Shown here: piece by piece, positions 1 through 9,457 of the stretch | How the letters are laid out: every line of letters starts with the position of its first letter | Numbering within the stretch: position 1 is the stretch's first letter | Origin: Phytohabitans flavus | GTDB taxonomy: Bacteria > Actinomycetota > Actinomycetes > Mycobacteriales > Micromonosporaceae | Length of the DNA: 64,000 nt | Assembly (NCBI RefSeq): GCF_011764545.1 | Contig: NZ_AP022870.1 | Span: 1,038,001 to 1,102,000 of the forward strand | Direction: 5' to 3' | Translations under genes and position numbers: made by a program | The notes under the pieces: model-generated | What the model was told of the DNA's origin: nothing | The model's database searches: none | The model's input: only the letters and a program-made list of their open reading frames with translations

Positions 1-437
1 AGGGTCTCGATCGGCAGGTCGGCCCGGAACGCCTGCTCTGCGTCGCCGCGCCGGAAGAGGGTGCGGATCGGCTCGATGAGGACCTGGTCGGCCTCCGCGA
101 GGTCGCTCGGGCTCTTTTCAAAGAGGGTCAGCGCCCGGTACTTGCTGGTCGCGGCGAGCATCGCGCGGGTCAGCCGGGCGATCGCCTCGTCGATGGGGAC
201 GGTGTCCACCTTGGCGTCGGCGATCCGGCTCGACAGGTCGGCGAACGCGACCTCGGTGAGCGCCCGCAGCAGTGCCTGCCGGTTGGGGAAGTAGCGGTAG
301 AGCGTGGCCCGGGAAACGCCGGCCGCCTCGGCGATGTCCGTCATGCTGGCCTGCTCGCCACGCTCGGCGAGCAGCGCCGCGGCCACATCGAGCATGCCGG
401 CCGCGATGTGGTCGCGCAGGACGGGACTCCTGGTCAT
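1..437 (-). CDS. TetR/AcrR family transcriptional regulator, C-terminus cut by window edge
   Basis: The reverse strand is open from an ATG at 437 to the left edge (about 145 residues visible). Residues 30-60 form a TetR-type helix-turn-helix: 'MTDIAEAAGVSRATLYRYF' is the usual recognition-helix pattern. The rest would be the ligand-binding and dimer domain, which is not assigned. The gene diverges from an MMPL exporter 116 bp away with a 15-bp palindrome between them, the common layout of a TetR repressor controlling its neighbouring efflux gene and itself. The ligand cannot be predicted. Family assignment is firm; the regulatory target is inferred from layout. Confidence 0.9.
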   Translation of the reverse strand, partial: MTRSPVLRDHIAAGMLDVAAALLAERGEQASMTDIAEAAGVSRATLYRYFPNRQALLRALTEVAFADLSSRIADAKVDTVPIDEAIARLTRAMLAATSKYRALTLFEKSPSDLAEADQVLIEPIRTLFRRGDAEQAFRADLPIET

Positions 438-468
438 CGCGCTGAAGGCTACGCGTCGCCCCTCGGCG

Positions 469-505
469 TTGACAATGCTGCGTCGAGATTGAGACAGTGT
501 GTCTC
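469..505 (+). promoter_or_regulatory. Candidate TetR operator and promoter between divergent regulator and exporter
   Basis: A perfect inverted repeat GAGACA-GTG-TGTCTC lies at 491-505, centred in the 116-bp divergent gap. A TTGACA hexamer at 469-474 could be a -35 box reading toward the exporter, which would put the palindrome over the -10 area where a repressor would block transcription. No clear -10 was found. The palindrome is seen directly; its use as operator is inferred. Confidence 0.5.
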
Positions 506-552
506 GTAGACGAGTCGCGCTGTGCCTGTATCGATGGAGTGGAGTCTTACTC

Positions 553-2769
553 GTGGCGAGGTACCTGTACCGTCTGGGCCGGTTCGCATTTCAACGGCGG
601 CGCCTGGTGGCGGCCATCTGGGTGGGACTGCTGGCGGTCCTCGGCGTCGCCGGCGCCACGATGGCCGGTACGCCGTCGGACGAGTTCGCCATCCCCGGCA
701 CCGAGTCGCAGCAGGCGATCGACCTGCTGGGCGAGCGGTTCCCGGAGGCCGCCGCGGACGGCGCGGTGGCGCGCGTGGTGTTCGCCGCACCGGACGGGCG
801 GCGCCTGACCGACCCGGCGTACCAGCAGCAGGTCCAGCAGGTCCTCGCCATGCTGCGCACCGCGCCGCAGGTCTCCGCCGTGAGCGACCCGTTCGGTGGG
901 GGAGCGGTCAGCCCGGACGGCAGCGTGGCCTTCGCCCAGGTGCGCTACGTGGTGCAGGACGCGGATCTCACCGAACCCGCCCGGGCCGCGCTGAGCGACG
1001 CCGCGGCCGCCGGCCGGGCCGGCGGCCTGATCGTCGAGATGGGCGGCGGCGCGGTCGAGCAGGAGGCCGACCTCGGCGCCGCGGAGATCCTCGGCATCGC
1101 GGTCGCGGCTGTCGTGCTCGTGGTCACCTTTGGCTCCCTGATCGCGGCTGGCCTGCCGCTGCTCACCGCACTGCTCGGCATCGCCATCAGCCTGGCGGCG
1201 GTCACCCTGGCCACCCGCTTCGTCGACCTCAGCGCGGACGCGCCCGCGCTGGCCATGATGATCGGCATCGCCGTCGCGATCGACTACGCGCTGTTCATCG
1301 TCTCCCGGTACCGGCAGGAGGTCCGCACCGGCCGGGACCACCTGGACGCGGCCGGTACCGCGGTCGGTACCGCCGGATCCGCCGTCGTCTTCGCCGGGCT
1401 GACCGTCATCGTCGTGCTCTCCGGCCTGACCGTCGTGAACATCCCGATCCTCACCCAGATGGGCCTGACCGCCGCCTTCGCGGTCGCGGTCGCCGTGGTC
1501 ATCGCGCTGACCCTGCTGCCGGCCATGTTCGGCTTCACCGGCCGGCGGATCGCCGGTAGCTGGCTGCGGGGCCAGCGCGAGCCCGACCCGCTGACCGGCG
1601 TCCGACCGACCATGGGCGCGCGCTGGGCCCGGTTCGTCGTCCGTCGCCCGGTGGCGGTGCTCCTGGTCGCGGCCGTCGGCCTCGGCGTGCTGGCGGTCCC
1701 CGCGATGGACCTGCGGCTGGGCCTGCCCGACGACGGCACCGCCGCGCCGGACACCACCCGGCGCAAGGCATACGACCTGCTGACCAGCGGTTTCGGGCCG
1801 GGCTTCAACGGGCCGCTGACGATCGCCGTCGACGCGGCCGGCAACGCCGACCCGCAGGGCGCCGCACGGCAGATCGCGACCGCACTGGCCGAGGTCGACG
1901 GCGTCGTCGCCGTCGCCGACCCGGTCTTCAACCAGGCCGGCGACACCGCGCTGCTCACCGCCGTCCCAGCCAGCGGCCCGAGCAGCGCGGCCACCGAGGA
2001 GCTGGTCGCCGCCCTCCGCGAGACCGCCGTCGGTCTCGAAGCCCGCACCGGCACCGACATCGCCGTCACCGGGCAGACCGCCATCGACATCGACATGTCC
2101 CACCGGATCGGCGACGCCCTCCCGCCCTATTTGGCGATAGTCGTCGGCCTCGCCTTTATTCTTCTGATGCTCGTCTTCCGGTCGATCCTGGTGCCGCTCA
2201 AGGCGACCCTCGGCTTCCTGCTGAGCGTCGCGGCCACGTTCGGCGCGGTGGTCGCGGTCTTCCAGTGGGGCTGGCTCTCCGAGCTGTTCGGCGTGGCGGA
2301 GCCCGGCCCGATCATGAGTGCGCTCCCCATCTTCCTCATCGGCCTGGTGTTCGGGCTGGCGATGGACTACCAGGTCTTCCTCGTCACCCGGATGCGGGAG
2401 GAGCACGTACACGGCGCCGAACCCAGCCAGGCGATTGTGAGCGGCTTCACCCACAGCGCCCGCGTGGTCACCGCCGCCGCGGTCATCATGATCGCCGTCT
2501 TCTCCGGCTTCATGCTCGCGCCGAACCCGCTGATCAAGTCGGTCGGCTTCGCCCTCTCCGCCGCGGTCCTCTTCGACGCGTTCGTCGTCCGGATGGCCAT
2601 CGTCCCCGCAGTCATGGCCCTGATCGGACGCGCCGGCTGGTGGCTGCCGCGCTGGCTCGACCGGCTCCTGCCCGACGTGGACGTCGAAGGCCAGCGGCTG
2701 GAGCGCCGGCCGGACCCGCTGCCCGAGCCCTACGTGCCACCACGCGAACCTGAGACCTCACTGCGCTGA
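553..2769 (+). CDS. MMPL family RND-type transporter
   Basis: A 738-residue polytopic protein with the MMPL layout: an N-terminal TM helix, a first extracytoplasmic domain, a block of about five TM helices with a 'GIAVAIDYALFIVSRYR' motif, a second external domain, and a second block with the matching 'GLAMDYQVFLVTRMREEH'. The paired D-Y-x-x-F motifs are the signature of the proton-relay helices of MMPL proteins. These export lipids or small lipophilic compounds using the proton gradient. The GTG at 553 is chosen because GGAGTGGAG lies just upstream; a GTG at 499 is in frame but sits inside the operator palindrome. Probable regulation is by the divergent TetR gene. Confidence 0.9.
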   Translation: MARYLYRLGRFAFQRRRLVAAIWVGLLAVLGVAGATMAGTPSDEFAIPGTESQQAIDLLGERFPEAAADGAVARVVFAAPDGRRLTDPAYQQQVQQVLAMLRTAPQVSAVSDPFGGGAVSPDGSVAFAQVRYVVQDADLTEPARAALSDAAAAGRAGGLIVEMGGGAVEQEADLGAAEILGIAVAAVVLVVTFGSLIAAGLPLLTALLGIAISLAAVTLATRFVDLSADAPALAMMIGIAVAIDYALFIVSRYRQEVRTGRDHLDAAGTAVGTAGSAVVFAGLTVIVVLSGLTVVNIPILTQMGLTAAFAVAVAVVIALTLLPAMFGFTGRRIAGSWLRGQREPDPLTGVRPTMGARWARFVVRRPVAVLLVAAVGLGVLAVPAMDLRLGLPDDGTAAPDTTRRKAYDLLTSGFGPGFNGPLTIAVDAAGNADPQGAARQIATALAEVDGVVAVADPVFNQAGDTALLTAVPASGPSSAATEELVAALRETAVGLEARTGTDIAVTGQTAIDIDMSHRIGDALPPYLAIVVGLAFILLMLVFRSILVPLKATLGFLLSVAATFGAVVAVFQWGWLSELFGVAEPGPIMSALPIFLIGLVFGLAMDYQVFLVTRMREEHVHGAEPSQAIVSGFTHSARVVTAAAVIMIAVFSGFMLAPNPLIKSVGFALSAAVLFDAFVVRMAIVPAVMALIGRAGWWLPRWLDRLLPDVDVEGQRLERRPDPLPEPYVPPREPETSLR

Positions 2770-2813
2770 CCATGAATCCACAGTGGATGCCGAGAGTGCG
2801 GAAGGACAGGAAC

Positions 2814-3401
2814 ATGGACGAGACACGACAGGCGGACCAGGCCGTCGGTGGCGGTGTCACCCGGCGCGGCCTGCTCGCCGGCACCGCGGTCGCGGCCGGT
2901 GCCGCCGCCGGACCGGCCGGCACCACCGCCGCGCCAGCGGACCGGGCGGTGGACGTCACGCTGACGGTCAACGGGCGAGCCAAAAGCCTGCGGCTCGACC
3001 CCCGGGTCACCCTGCTCGACACCCTCCGGGACCGGCTGGGCCTGACCGGTACCAAGAAGGGCTGCGACCGCGGACAGTGCGGCGCCTGCACCGTGCACGT
3101 CGACGGCCGCCGGGTGCTGTCCTGCCTCACCCTCGCGGCGAGCGTCTCCGGCAGGCGGGTGACCACCATCGAAGGGCTCGCCGACGGTGGCCGGCTGCAC
3201 CCGGTACAGCAGGCCTTCGTCGACTGCGACGGCTTCCAGTGCGGCTTCTGCACACCCGGCCAGATCATGTCCGCGGCCGCGCTGGTGACCGAGGGACACA
3301 CCGGCTCCGACCACGAGATCAGGGAGTACATGTCCGGCAACATCTGCCGCTGCGGCGCGTACCCGAACATCGTCGCGGCGGTGCGGGCGGTGGCCGGCTG
3401 A
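2814..3401 (+). CDS. Molybdenum hydroxylase small subunit, [2Fe-2S], Tat-exported type (operon 1)
   Basis: A 195-residue iron-sulfur subunit of the xanthine dehydrogenase/aldehyde oxidoreductase family. A twin-arginine leader ('VTRRGLLAG', RR at residues 17-18, then an Ala/Gly-rich hydrophobic stretch) suggests export of the folded complex, as for the periplasmic PaoABC aldehyde oxidoreductase. The plant-ferredoxin cluster ligands are C84, C89, C92 and C104 ('GCDRGQCGAC'). The second cluster uses C143, C146, C178 and C180 ('CGFC' and 'CRC'). The ATG at 2814 is preferred over one at 2772 because AAGGACAGG precedes it and it gives a compact Tat leader. The stop overlaps the next ATG (TGATG), so the subunits are translationally coupled. 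Confidence 0.93.
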   Translation: MDETRQADQAVGGGVTRRGLLAGTAVAAGAAAGPAGTTAAPADRAVDVTLTVNGRAKSLRLDPRVTLLDTLRDRLGLTGTKKGCDRGQCGACTVHVDGRRVLSCLTLAASVSGRRVTTIEGLADGGRLHPVQQAFVDCDGFQCGFCTPGQIMSAAALVTEGHTGSDHEIREYMSGNICRCGAYPNIVAAVRAVAG

Positions 3402-4378
3402 TGCGGCCGTTCGCGTTCGAGACACCCGCCAGCCTCGACGAGGCGCTGCGCCGGGCCGGCGACGACACCCAGTTCCTGGCGGGCGGCACCACCCTGGTGG
3501 ACCTGATGAAGCTGGAGGTGATGACGCCGAGCCGGCTCCTGGACATCGGCCGGCTACCGCTTCGCGGCATCCGCGTCCACGGACACACCCTCCACATCGG
3601 AGCCGGCGAGCGGATGAGCGACGTGGCCGGGCACGACCTGGTCGTCCGCTCCTTCCCGGTCATCGCGGAGGCGCTGCGGCTAAGCGCCTCGCCGCAGGTG
3701 CGCAACATGGCCACCATCGGCGGGAACCTGCTGCAGCGCACCCGGTGCGGCTACTTCCGGGACACCGCCACACCCTGCAACAAGCGCGACCCCGGCAGCG
3801 GATGCCCGGCCATCCACGGCGAGAACCGCACGCACGCCATCCTGGGCACCAGCGACGACTGCGCCGCCACCCACCCCAGCGACCTGGCGGTGGCACTGGT
3901 CGCCCTCGACGCCTCGGTGCACCTGGCCAGCCGGGACGGTACCCGCCGCGTCCGGCTCGCCGATTTCTACCACCTGCCGGGCCGCACCCCGCACGTCGAA
4001 CACGACCGGAGCCCGGGCGAGCTGATGACCGCGGTGACGGTGCCCGCACTGCCCTGGGCACGCCGCTCGACGTACGTGAAGGTCCGCGACCGCAGCTCGT
4101 ACGAGTTCGCCCTCACCTCCGTCGCCCTCGCCCTGGACCTGCATGGCGGCACCATACGGGCGGCGCGGGTCGCCGCCGGCGGCGTGGCGACCAGGCCGTG
4201 GCGACTGTCCGCCGTCGAGCGGGCGCTGACCGGGAGACCGGCCCGGCTGGAGACCTACGAGGTGGCCGCCGCGCACGCCGCCGAAGGCGCCCGGCCCTTG
4301 ACACACAACGGGTTCAAACCCGAGCTGCTGCGGCGCACCGTCGTCCGCGCACTCGTCGAGCTGGGCGGCCGCGCATGA
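3401..4378 (+). CDS. Molybdenum hydroxylase FAD-binding (M) subunit with extra [4Fe-4S] ligands (operon 1)
   Basis: A 325-residue middle subunit that would pass electrons between FAD and the iron-sulfur chain. The FAD-binding motif appears as 'FLAGGTTLVDLMK' (residues 25-37) and 'ATIGGNLLQRTR' (104-115). Cysteines at 116, 126, 135 and 154, including 'CNKRDPGSGC', match the insertion that binds an additional [4Fe-4S] cluster in PaoB/YagS-type subunits. The C-terminal CO-dehydrogenase-flavoprotein domain follows. The gene overlaps the 2Fe-2S gene by one base and the Mo-subunit start by four (ATGA). Full length for the family, and closely similar to the copy at 60750-61727. Confidence 0.93.
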   Translation: MRPFAFETPASLDEALRRAGDDTQFLAGGTTLVDLMKLEVMTPSRLLDIGRLPLRGIRVHGHTLHIGAGERMSDVAGHDLVVRSFPVIAEALRLSASPQVRNMATIGGNLLQRTRCGYFRDTATPCNKRDPGSGCPAIHGENRTHAILGTSDDCAATHPSDLAVALVALDASVHLASRDGTRRVRLADFYHLPGRTPHVEHDRSPGELMTAVTVPALPWARRSTYVKVRDRSSYEFALTSVALALDLHGGTIRAARVAAGGVATRPWRLSAVERALTGRPARLETYEVAAAHAAEGARPLTHNGFKPELLRRTVVRALVELGGRA

Positions 4379-6610
4379 TCGCGCCAATCATGGGTACCGC
4401 GGTCGACCGCGTCGATGGCCCGGTGAAGGTCACCGGCGCGGCCCGGTACGCGGCGGACGTCGCGCCACCGCACCTCACGCACGGCTACCTGGTGACCAGC
4501 ACGGTCGCCGCCGGCACCATCCGGGGCATCGACCTGAGCGCCGCCGGCCGCTCGCCCGGCGTCATCGCCATCTACACCCCGACAACCCGCTGCGCCTGAA
4601 CGACCAGCCACCCGGCCTTTCCACGCTGCTCGGCGAGGCGCGGCCGCCGCTGCAGGACCACGAGGTGCGCTACCACGGCCAGATCATCGGCCTCGTCGTC
4701 GCCGCCAGCTTCGAGCAGGCCCGCGACGCCGCCGCCCTCGTCACGGTCGACTACGACGCCCGGACGCCGAACGCCTCCTTCGCCGGCAACCACGACCGCG
4801 CCGTCGCACCGCCCCCACCGGCCTGCCGCTCGGCCAGCCGGTCGACATCCTCGCCGACGGCGTCAGCTCGATCGACGAGGCCCTGCGCGCCAGCGACGTG
4901 ACGCTGACCGGCACGTACGACCTGCCGCCGCGCCACCACAACGCGCTCGAGCCGCACGCCGCGGTCGCCATGTGGCGGGACGGCCAGGTGACCATCCACA
5001 GCGCCACCCAGGGACCGTCCGCACACGCGCTGGAGATCGCCGCGGCACTGGGCGTCGGCCCCGACGCCGTACGGGTCGTCTCCCCCCACGTCGGCGGCGG
5101 CTTCGGCGGCAAGGCATTCACCTGGGCGCCGACCCTGCTCGCGGCCGCCGCCGCCCGCGAGCTCGACCGCCCGGTCAAGGTGGTGACCACCCGCGAGCAG
5201 CTCTTCACCGTCACCGGGCACCGCTCCGCCGTGCACCAGCGCCTCACCCTCGGCGCCCGGGCCGACGGTCGGCTCAACGCCGTCAAACACGACTCCATCA
5301 GCGAAGCGATCGTGGAGGATCCCGGCATCCGCGCGACGCTGCATTTCTACGCCACGCCCAACCTGCACGCCGGCCTGCGGATCACGGCCGGCATGGACCT
5401 GCCGCGTACCACGATCATGCGGGCGCCCGGCGACGAGACCGGCTCGTTCGCGCTCGAGTCCGCCATGGACGAGCTCGCCGAACGGCTCGGCATGGACCCC
5501 ATCGACCTGCGACTGGCCAACTACCTCACGCACGCCCACAGCGCCGACCCGGCTGGCCGGCTGCCGTACTCCAGCAAGCACCTCGACGAGTGCTACCGCG
5601 TCGGCGCGCGACGCTTCGGCTGGCATCGCCGCGACCCTCAACCACGCGCGGCCAGCGACGGCGACTGGTTCGTCGGCATGGGGATGGCCACCGCCGTCCT
5701 CGGCGCCGCGCGAGCCGAAGCGGCGATCCGCGTCCACTTCCACGCCGACGGCACCGCCAGCGTGGCCACCTCCACCGCCGACCTCGGCACCGGCATGTGG
5801 ACGGTCCTGGCCGTCATGGGCGCGGACAGCCTCGGCATCCCCATCAGCCGGGTCCGGCCCGCGATCGGCGACTCCCGGCTCCCGGTCGGCGCGGGCAACG
5901 CCATCTACGGCGCGATCGGCTCCGCCGCCACGGCGACGGTCGCACCAGCCGTCGGCGCCGCTACCCGCGACGCGATCACCGCCCTGATCCACCACGCGGT
6001 GACCCACCGCCGCTCGCCCCTGCAGGGTCTGGACCCCGGCGAGGTGCGCTACCGGCACGGAACCCTCACCGGCGGCGGACGCACGGTCGGCTTCGGCGAG
6101 CTGCTGACCGCGACCCGCACCGACAACCTCGGCGCCACCACGGCCAGCGGCCCGCCGGCGACACAGCCGCACACCTTCGCCTCGTACGCCGCGCACTTCT
6201 GCGAGGTGCGGGTGCACCGGTGGACCGGTGAGACCCGGATGTCCCGACTTACCTCGGCAGTCGACGCCGGCGCGATCGTCAACCGCAAGGCCGCCAGAAA
6301 CCAGATCATCGGCGGTCTCGTCTTCGGCACCGGTGCCGCGCTGCTGGAGGCCAGCCACGTCGAACCGGCAACCGGGCGGATCGCGAACGCCAACCTCGCC
6401 GACTACCTGCTGCACGTCAACGCCGACATCCCCGACATCGACGTGCACTTCCTCGACCACCCCGACACCGCCTTCAGCGCCGTCGGAGCCCGCGGCATCG
6501 GCGAGCTCGGCACGATCGGGGCCGCCGCGGCCGTCGCCAACGCCGTCTACAACGCCACCGGTACCCGCATCCGCGCCCTGCCCATCACCCCCGACAAGCT
6601 TCTCCAGTGA
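4375..6610 (+). pseudogene. Molybdopterin-binding large subunit, broken by two frameshifts (operon 1)
   Basis: The catalytic Mo-cofactor subunit starts at the ATGA overlap with 'MGTAVDRVDGPVKVTGAARY', then leaves frame near 4576, where a run reads TACACCCCG and one more A would give the family's Y-N-P-D. It shifts again near 4812-4816, a run of five C. The remaining 1.7 kb is open and carries the Mo-cofactor motifs 'SPHVGGGFGGKAF' and 'GARGIGELGTIGA'. The intact paralogue at 62984 confirms the intended reading. Each break is repaired by adding one base, so either a recent pseudogene or two base-calling errors is possible. If intact it would be about 740 residues, normal for PaoC-type subunits. 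Confidence 0.88.
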
Positions 6611-6838
6611 GTGGTCACGACGCCCGCGCCGATGAGCGTCTATCTGATCTTGTCCCGACCACGGTGCGCCGCGAAGCTCGAAAGACGGCGGCAGCGCCCG
6701 CCCGCGAACCGATCTGGTGCCCGCCCGGTGCGCGGGCGGAGCGGCTGACGGTACGAGGCTTGGCGGGACACGTCACGACGCGGGCCAGACGCCGGCCGCC
6801 ACTCCATAGCCTGGCCAAGATGACAGGCGAAGAGGCGG

Positions 6839-7255
6839 TCAACGCACACTGATCACGGCGACCGGGAACTTCCGGTCGGTGTTCTTCTCGTACTCGGCGG
6901 CGTCCGGCCAGTACGCGCGCCACACGCCGTACAACCGGTCCCAGTCGTCGTCGCGGCCGGGGCGGACCACGCGGTTGTCCGCCTGCACCGTGTCCGTGCC
7001 CAGCTCGATGGTGACAGGGCCGTCGATGGCCTCCAGGTTGGCGATCCACTGCGGGTCGTGCGGCGCACCGCCGGCGCTGCCGCAGACGATGTACGAGTCA
7101 CCGTAGGGCGCCGCGACAAGCGGGTGGACGTACTGTTTGCCGGACTTGCGGCCGCGGATGTGCAACAGGAGGGTCGTCTTGCCCTCCCAGTGACCGCTGA
7201 GCACGCCATCGTTGGTCCTGAAGCTCTCGATCACCGTGTCGTTGAAGGACGCCAT
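6839..7255 (-). CDS. Deazaflavin (F420)-dependent nitroreductase family protein
   Basis: A 138-residue single-domain protein of the Ddn/FqoR family, split-beta-barrel enzymes that use reduced F420 in actinobacteria. Typical family features are 'LLLHIRGRKSGKQYVHPL' (about residues 29-46), followed by 'SYIVCGSAGGAPHDPQWIANL', the cofactor-proximal segment with a conserved P-x-W-x-x-N-L. The family reduces quinones, nitroaromatics or enones; the natural substrate here is unknown. It stands alone on the minus strand, with a 228-bp gap to the molybdenum operon end and no obvious partner. Length is normal. Confidence 0.9.
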   Translation of the reverse strand: MASFNDTVIESFRTNDGVLSGHWEGKTTLLLHIRGRKSGKQYVHPLVAAPYGDSYIVCGSAGGAPHDPQWIANLEAIDGPVTIELGTDTVQADNRVVRPGRDDDWDRLYGVWRAYWPDAAEYEKNTDRKFPVAVISVR

Positions 7256-7460
7256 GTCGCGTACGTTAGTTGACGGCGGGAATTTCCGCCCGTGCTGTGG
7301 TTCAACATGGTTCAGCGCACGACCCCAGCTGCGCCTTCAGTGATCGGTGGGCTTGTCCGTTGGCTCCGGAGGAGAACCGGCTGGTCGCCCCGATTGAGGC
7401 TGGTGAGCTGACTTATCACTGATGGCTGGCTGCGCGTTGGTGAGGCCCGGGTGACCTTTG

Positions 7461-7778
7461 CTACGGCAGTTCGAGGAATTCGCGCAATGCTGCTTCGACG
7501 GCGTTCATGGTCGTGTACGAGACGAAGCCGTGGTTGTCGCGCAGCGCCGTCCGGTCCAGGATCTGCACGACACTGTGAATTCTGACGTACGCGCCGGTGA
7601 GCGGGTCGTCGGCATCGAGACGGACGACCAGGTGGTTGGGGTGCGGTACGTCGCGAACGACGGTCAGGGCCCAGATAGCGAGTTCTTCGACGCTGTTGTA
7701 CTCGTCGTTGCTGATCACCAGGACGCGATGCTGACTACCGCCGCGTAGGAGGGTCCAGACCTGCCCGCGCCTTACCAC
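7461..7778 (-). CDS. Type II toxin, PemK/MazF family
   Basis: A 105-residue protein starting 'MVRRGQVWTLLRGG', the common opening of MazF/PemK ribonuclease toxins, followed by 'HRVLVISNDEYNS' and a C-terminal 'HSVVQILDRTAL' strand. MazF-type toxins cut single-stranded RNA at short sequence motifs and are held inactive by the cognate antitoxin. The GTG start overlaps the end of the upstream antitoxin gene by 7 bases, which fixes the pair as one operon and favours antitoxin-first translation. Several positions differ from classical MazF, so activity is not assured. Confidence 0.85.
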   Translation of the reverse strand: MVRRGQVWTLLRGGSQHRVLVISNDEYNSVEELAIWALTVVRDVPHPNHLVVRLDADDPLTGAYVRIHSVVQILDRTALRDNHGFVSYTTMNAVEAALREFLELP

Positions 7779-8020
7779 TGGGCGTCGCGTAGGGCGATGT
7801 CGTTGCTGTGTTCGATCATCGCCTGGTCGTCCTCGGCCTGCTGTGCCGACCGGCGGCGCATGTACTCTCCGTAGGCTTGAGCTGCCGCCCGCTGCCGCTC
7901 GCGGCGTGCCTGCGGCAGGACGCGCCGCACGGCGTCGACGATGGCGGCGGACGCGTTGCCCTGGCTTTGTAGGTAGGCGGCGACGTCGTCGGGCACGCTG
8001 ATGCTGAGCTTGACGGTCAT
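7772..8020 (-). CDS. Antitoxin of the PemK/MazF-type module
   Basis: An 82-residue protein. The first 40 residues ('MTVKLSISVPDDVAAYL') look like the ribbon-helix-helix DNA-binding end of MazE/ParD-like antitoxins, and the rest is a charged, probably disordered tail that would wrap the toxin. It lies directly upstream of and overlaps the toxin gene. There is no Shine-Dalgarno before the ATG at 8020; instead TAGCAT, a plausible actinobacterial -10 box, ends 7 bases before it, so the message may be leaderless. Autoregulation by the pair is expected for this class but not shown. Confidence 0.82.
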   Translation of the reverse strand: MTVKLSISVPDDVAAYLQSQGNASAAIVDAVRRVLPQARRERQRAAAQAYGEYMRRRSAQQAEDDQAMIEHSNDIALRDAQW

Positions 8021-8193
8021 ACTTTTATGCTACCGCTCGACCCGCCGAGGCGGGTGCCGTGCGAGGGCCCGCCATCGCCCGACGCGACAAGCGTGCCAAG
8101 GGTGACCGAACCAGCTGGTCGGAGGCCCGTCGCCAGCGTCTGGCCTCGCCGACGCTGTGGGCAGTCTTTCAACATTGTGATGCGTACAACCCA

Positions 8194-8545
8194 CCTAGGG
8201 CCTTAAATCAATGTCCGACCCCTCGAGGCTGCGGCCGACTCGCGCGGAACAGCCTCGACCGGGGTGCACGACGCAGGCGTTCAGCTGGGGCCGTTGGCGC
8301 AGCTCGTACACGACGGCTTCGAGGATGCCTCAGTTGCCGCCATGGCCGTTGACAATGAGCAGGTTGCGGGCTGCTGTGGCGCGCATGTATTCGCCGCAGA
8401 TTGCGTCGGCGAGTTCGGTAAGTACCCGGATGGGGGAGGTGACGGTGCCGGGCGACCGGGCGTGTTCGGGCGACAGGCCGTATGTGACGGCCAACAGTGC
8501 CTACAGGTCGTGGGTGTCGCCGAGCCGGTGCTCAGCACGGTGGAG
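8194..8545 (-). pseudogene. Creatininase family amidohydrolase remnant (central part)
   Basis: Read on the minus strand, one frame gives a creatininase core: 'GDTHDL', then a TAG stop, 'ALLAVTYGLSPEHARSP', 'LLIVNGHGGN', then a TGA stop, then 'GILEAVVYELRQRP'. N-x-HGGN is the hallmark metal-binding motif of the creatininase/MftE superfamily, and the intact gene at 24146 has 'IVNAHGGN'. Two in-frame stops and missing ends make this a relic about 115 codons long. It lies just downstream of the methyltransferase gene on the same strand. Not functional as it stands. Confidence 0.65.
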
Positions 8546-8590
8546 ATCCGTTGGTAGTGAGCCGGCCGATCTGCCAGGCCCGTGCTGCGG

Positions 8591-9382
8591 TCACAGTTGG
8601 CTCCGGCGGCCAATCCGAATGAGGAACTCGTTGTCCTCGTCGAAGGTGTCGTTGGCGCTGAACCTGGCTAGCACGTGGGTAGCAGCCGCTTCGAACTCGG
8701 CGAGCCGGTCGCCGAATAGGTGTGGCGCGGCGAAGGAGGTCGAGTAGAGGTAGCCGAGGATGCTCTCGGTGGACCAGGTCCGGTGGACGGGGACGCGTAG
8801 CTCGTCGACCTGGTTGAAGGTGGACTCTTGCATGATTTCGCTGTAGGGCCGGTTGTGGTGGTTGAAGACTGCGGCGCCGGCGCGGCGCTGCTCGCCTAGG
8901 AAGTCCTGGATGACTGCGCGCATGGCAGCCTTCCATGGGCTGCCAGCGGTCCAGAAGCTGTTGTCGCCGAAGATCGCTACGGCGCCGTCCGGAGCGACCT
9001 GGTCATCGAGTCGGGCGAGCACCGAGGGCTGGTCGAGCCAGTGGAACGCGCGGCAGATGGCCACCAGGTCGGCGCGCCAGCCCTCGGGCGGTGTGAACTC
9101 CTCGGCGGACCGGCGCTGCAGCACCATCCGCGTTCCCGCGGGTACTGCGGGGCGCACGGCTCTCTCAGCGGCGGCGAGCATCTCCGCATCGGTGTCGATG
9201 GCGATGATGTCATCGAACCGAGATAGAAGCGCCTCGACGACTAAGCCGGTGCCGGTGCCGACGTCAAGGAGCCGCCTTGGATGGCGTTCCGGGGCGGCGG
9301 CGGCCAGAATCTGGGCCACCTGGTCGGGGATTCCAGGCCGGTACTTGCGGTAATGCTCGACGGTGCCGGCAAACGTGCTCAT
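8591..9382 (-). CDS. Class I SAM-dependent methyltransferase
   Basis: A 263-residue protein with a Rossmann methyltransferase core: motif I 'LLDVGTGTGLVVEALL' near residue 37, an acidic residue ending strand 2 ('IIAIDTDAEML'), and 'FHWLDQPSVLARL' in the post-II/III region, typical of the UbiE/COQ5-like methyltransf_11 group. The ATG at 9382 has an ideal AGGAGG six bases upstream, which decides against an earlier ATG at 9400. The substrate cannot be inferred. It lies in a minus-strand run with NUDIX, YrdC-like and dioxygenase-like genes downstream of the IleRS and the RiPP-like operon, so a tailoring role is possible but speculative. Confidence 0.88.
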   Translation of the reverse strand: MSTFAGTVEHYRKYRPGIPDQVAQILAAAAPERHPRRLLDVGTGTGLVVEALLSRFDDIIAIDTDAEMLAAAERAVRPAVPAGTRMVLQRRSAEEFTPPEGWRADLVAICRAFHWLDQPSVLARLDDQVAPDGAVAIFGDNSFWTAGSPWKAAMRAVIQDFLGEQRRAGAAVFNHHNRPYSEIMQESTFNQVDELRVPVHRTWSTESILGYLYSTSFAAPHLFGDRLAEFEAAATHVLARFSANDTFDEDNEFLIRIGRRSQL

Positions 9383-9457
9383 TGGTGCCTCCTCGCGCAT
9401 AGGTTACGGATACGTCCAGCGGCGGCTGCAAGGTCCACGGCCACTCGCACGTTGGAC

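Noticed and set aside
547..2454. Long open frame on the minus strand over the MMPL gene
   Set aside because: Antisense frames stay open in GC-rich genes; its composition is Gly/Asp/Arg-rich without domains, while the plus frame is a clear transporter.
6607..6852. Plus-strand ORF after the Mo subunit ('MSGHDARADERLS')
   Set aside because: No domain, no ribosome-binding site and overlaps the end of the F420-type gene; most likely non-coding.
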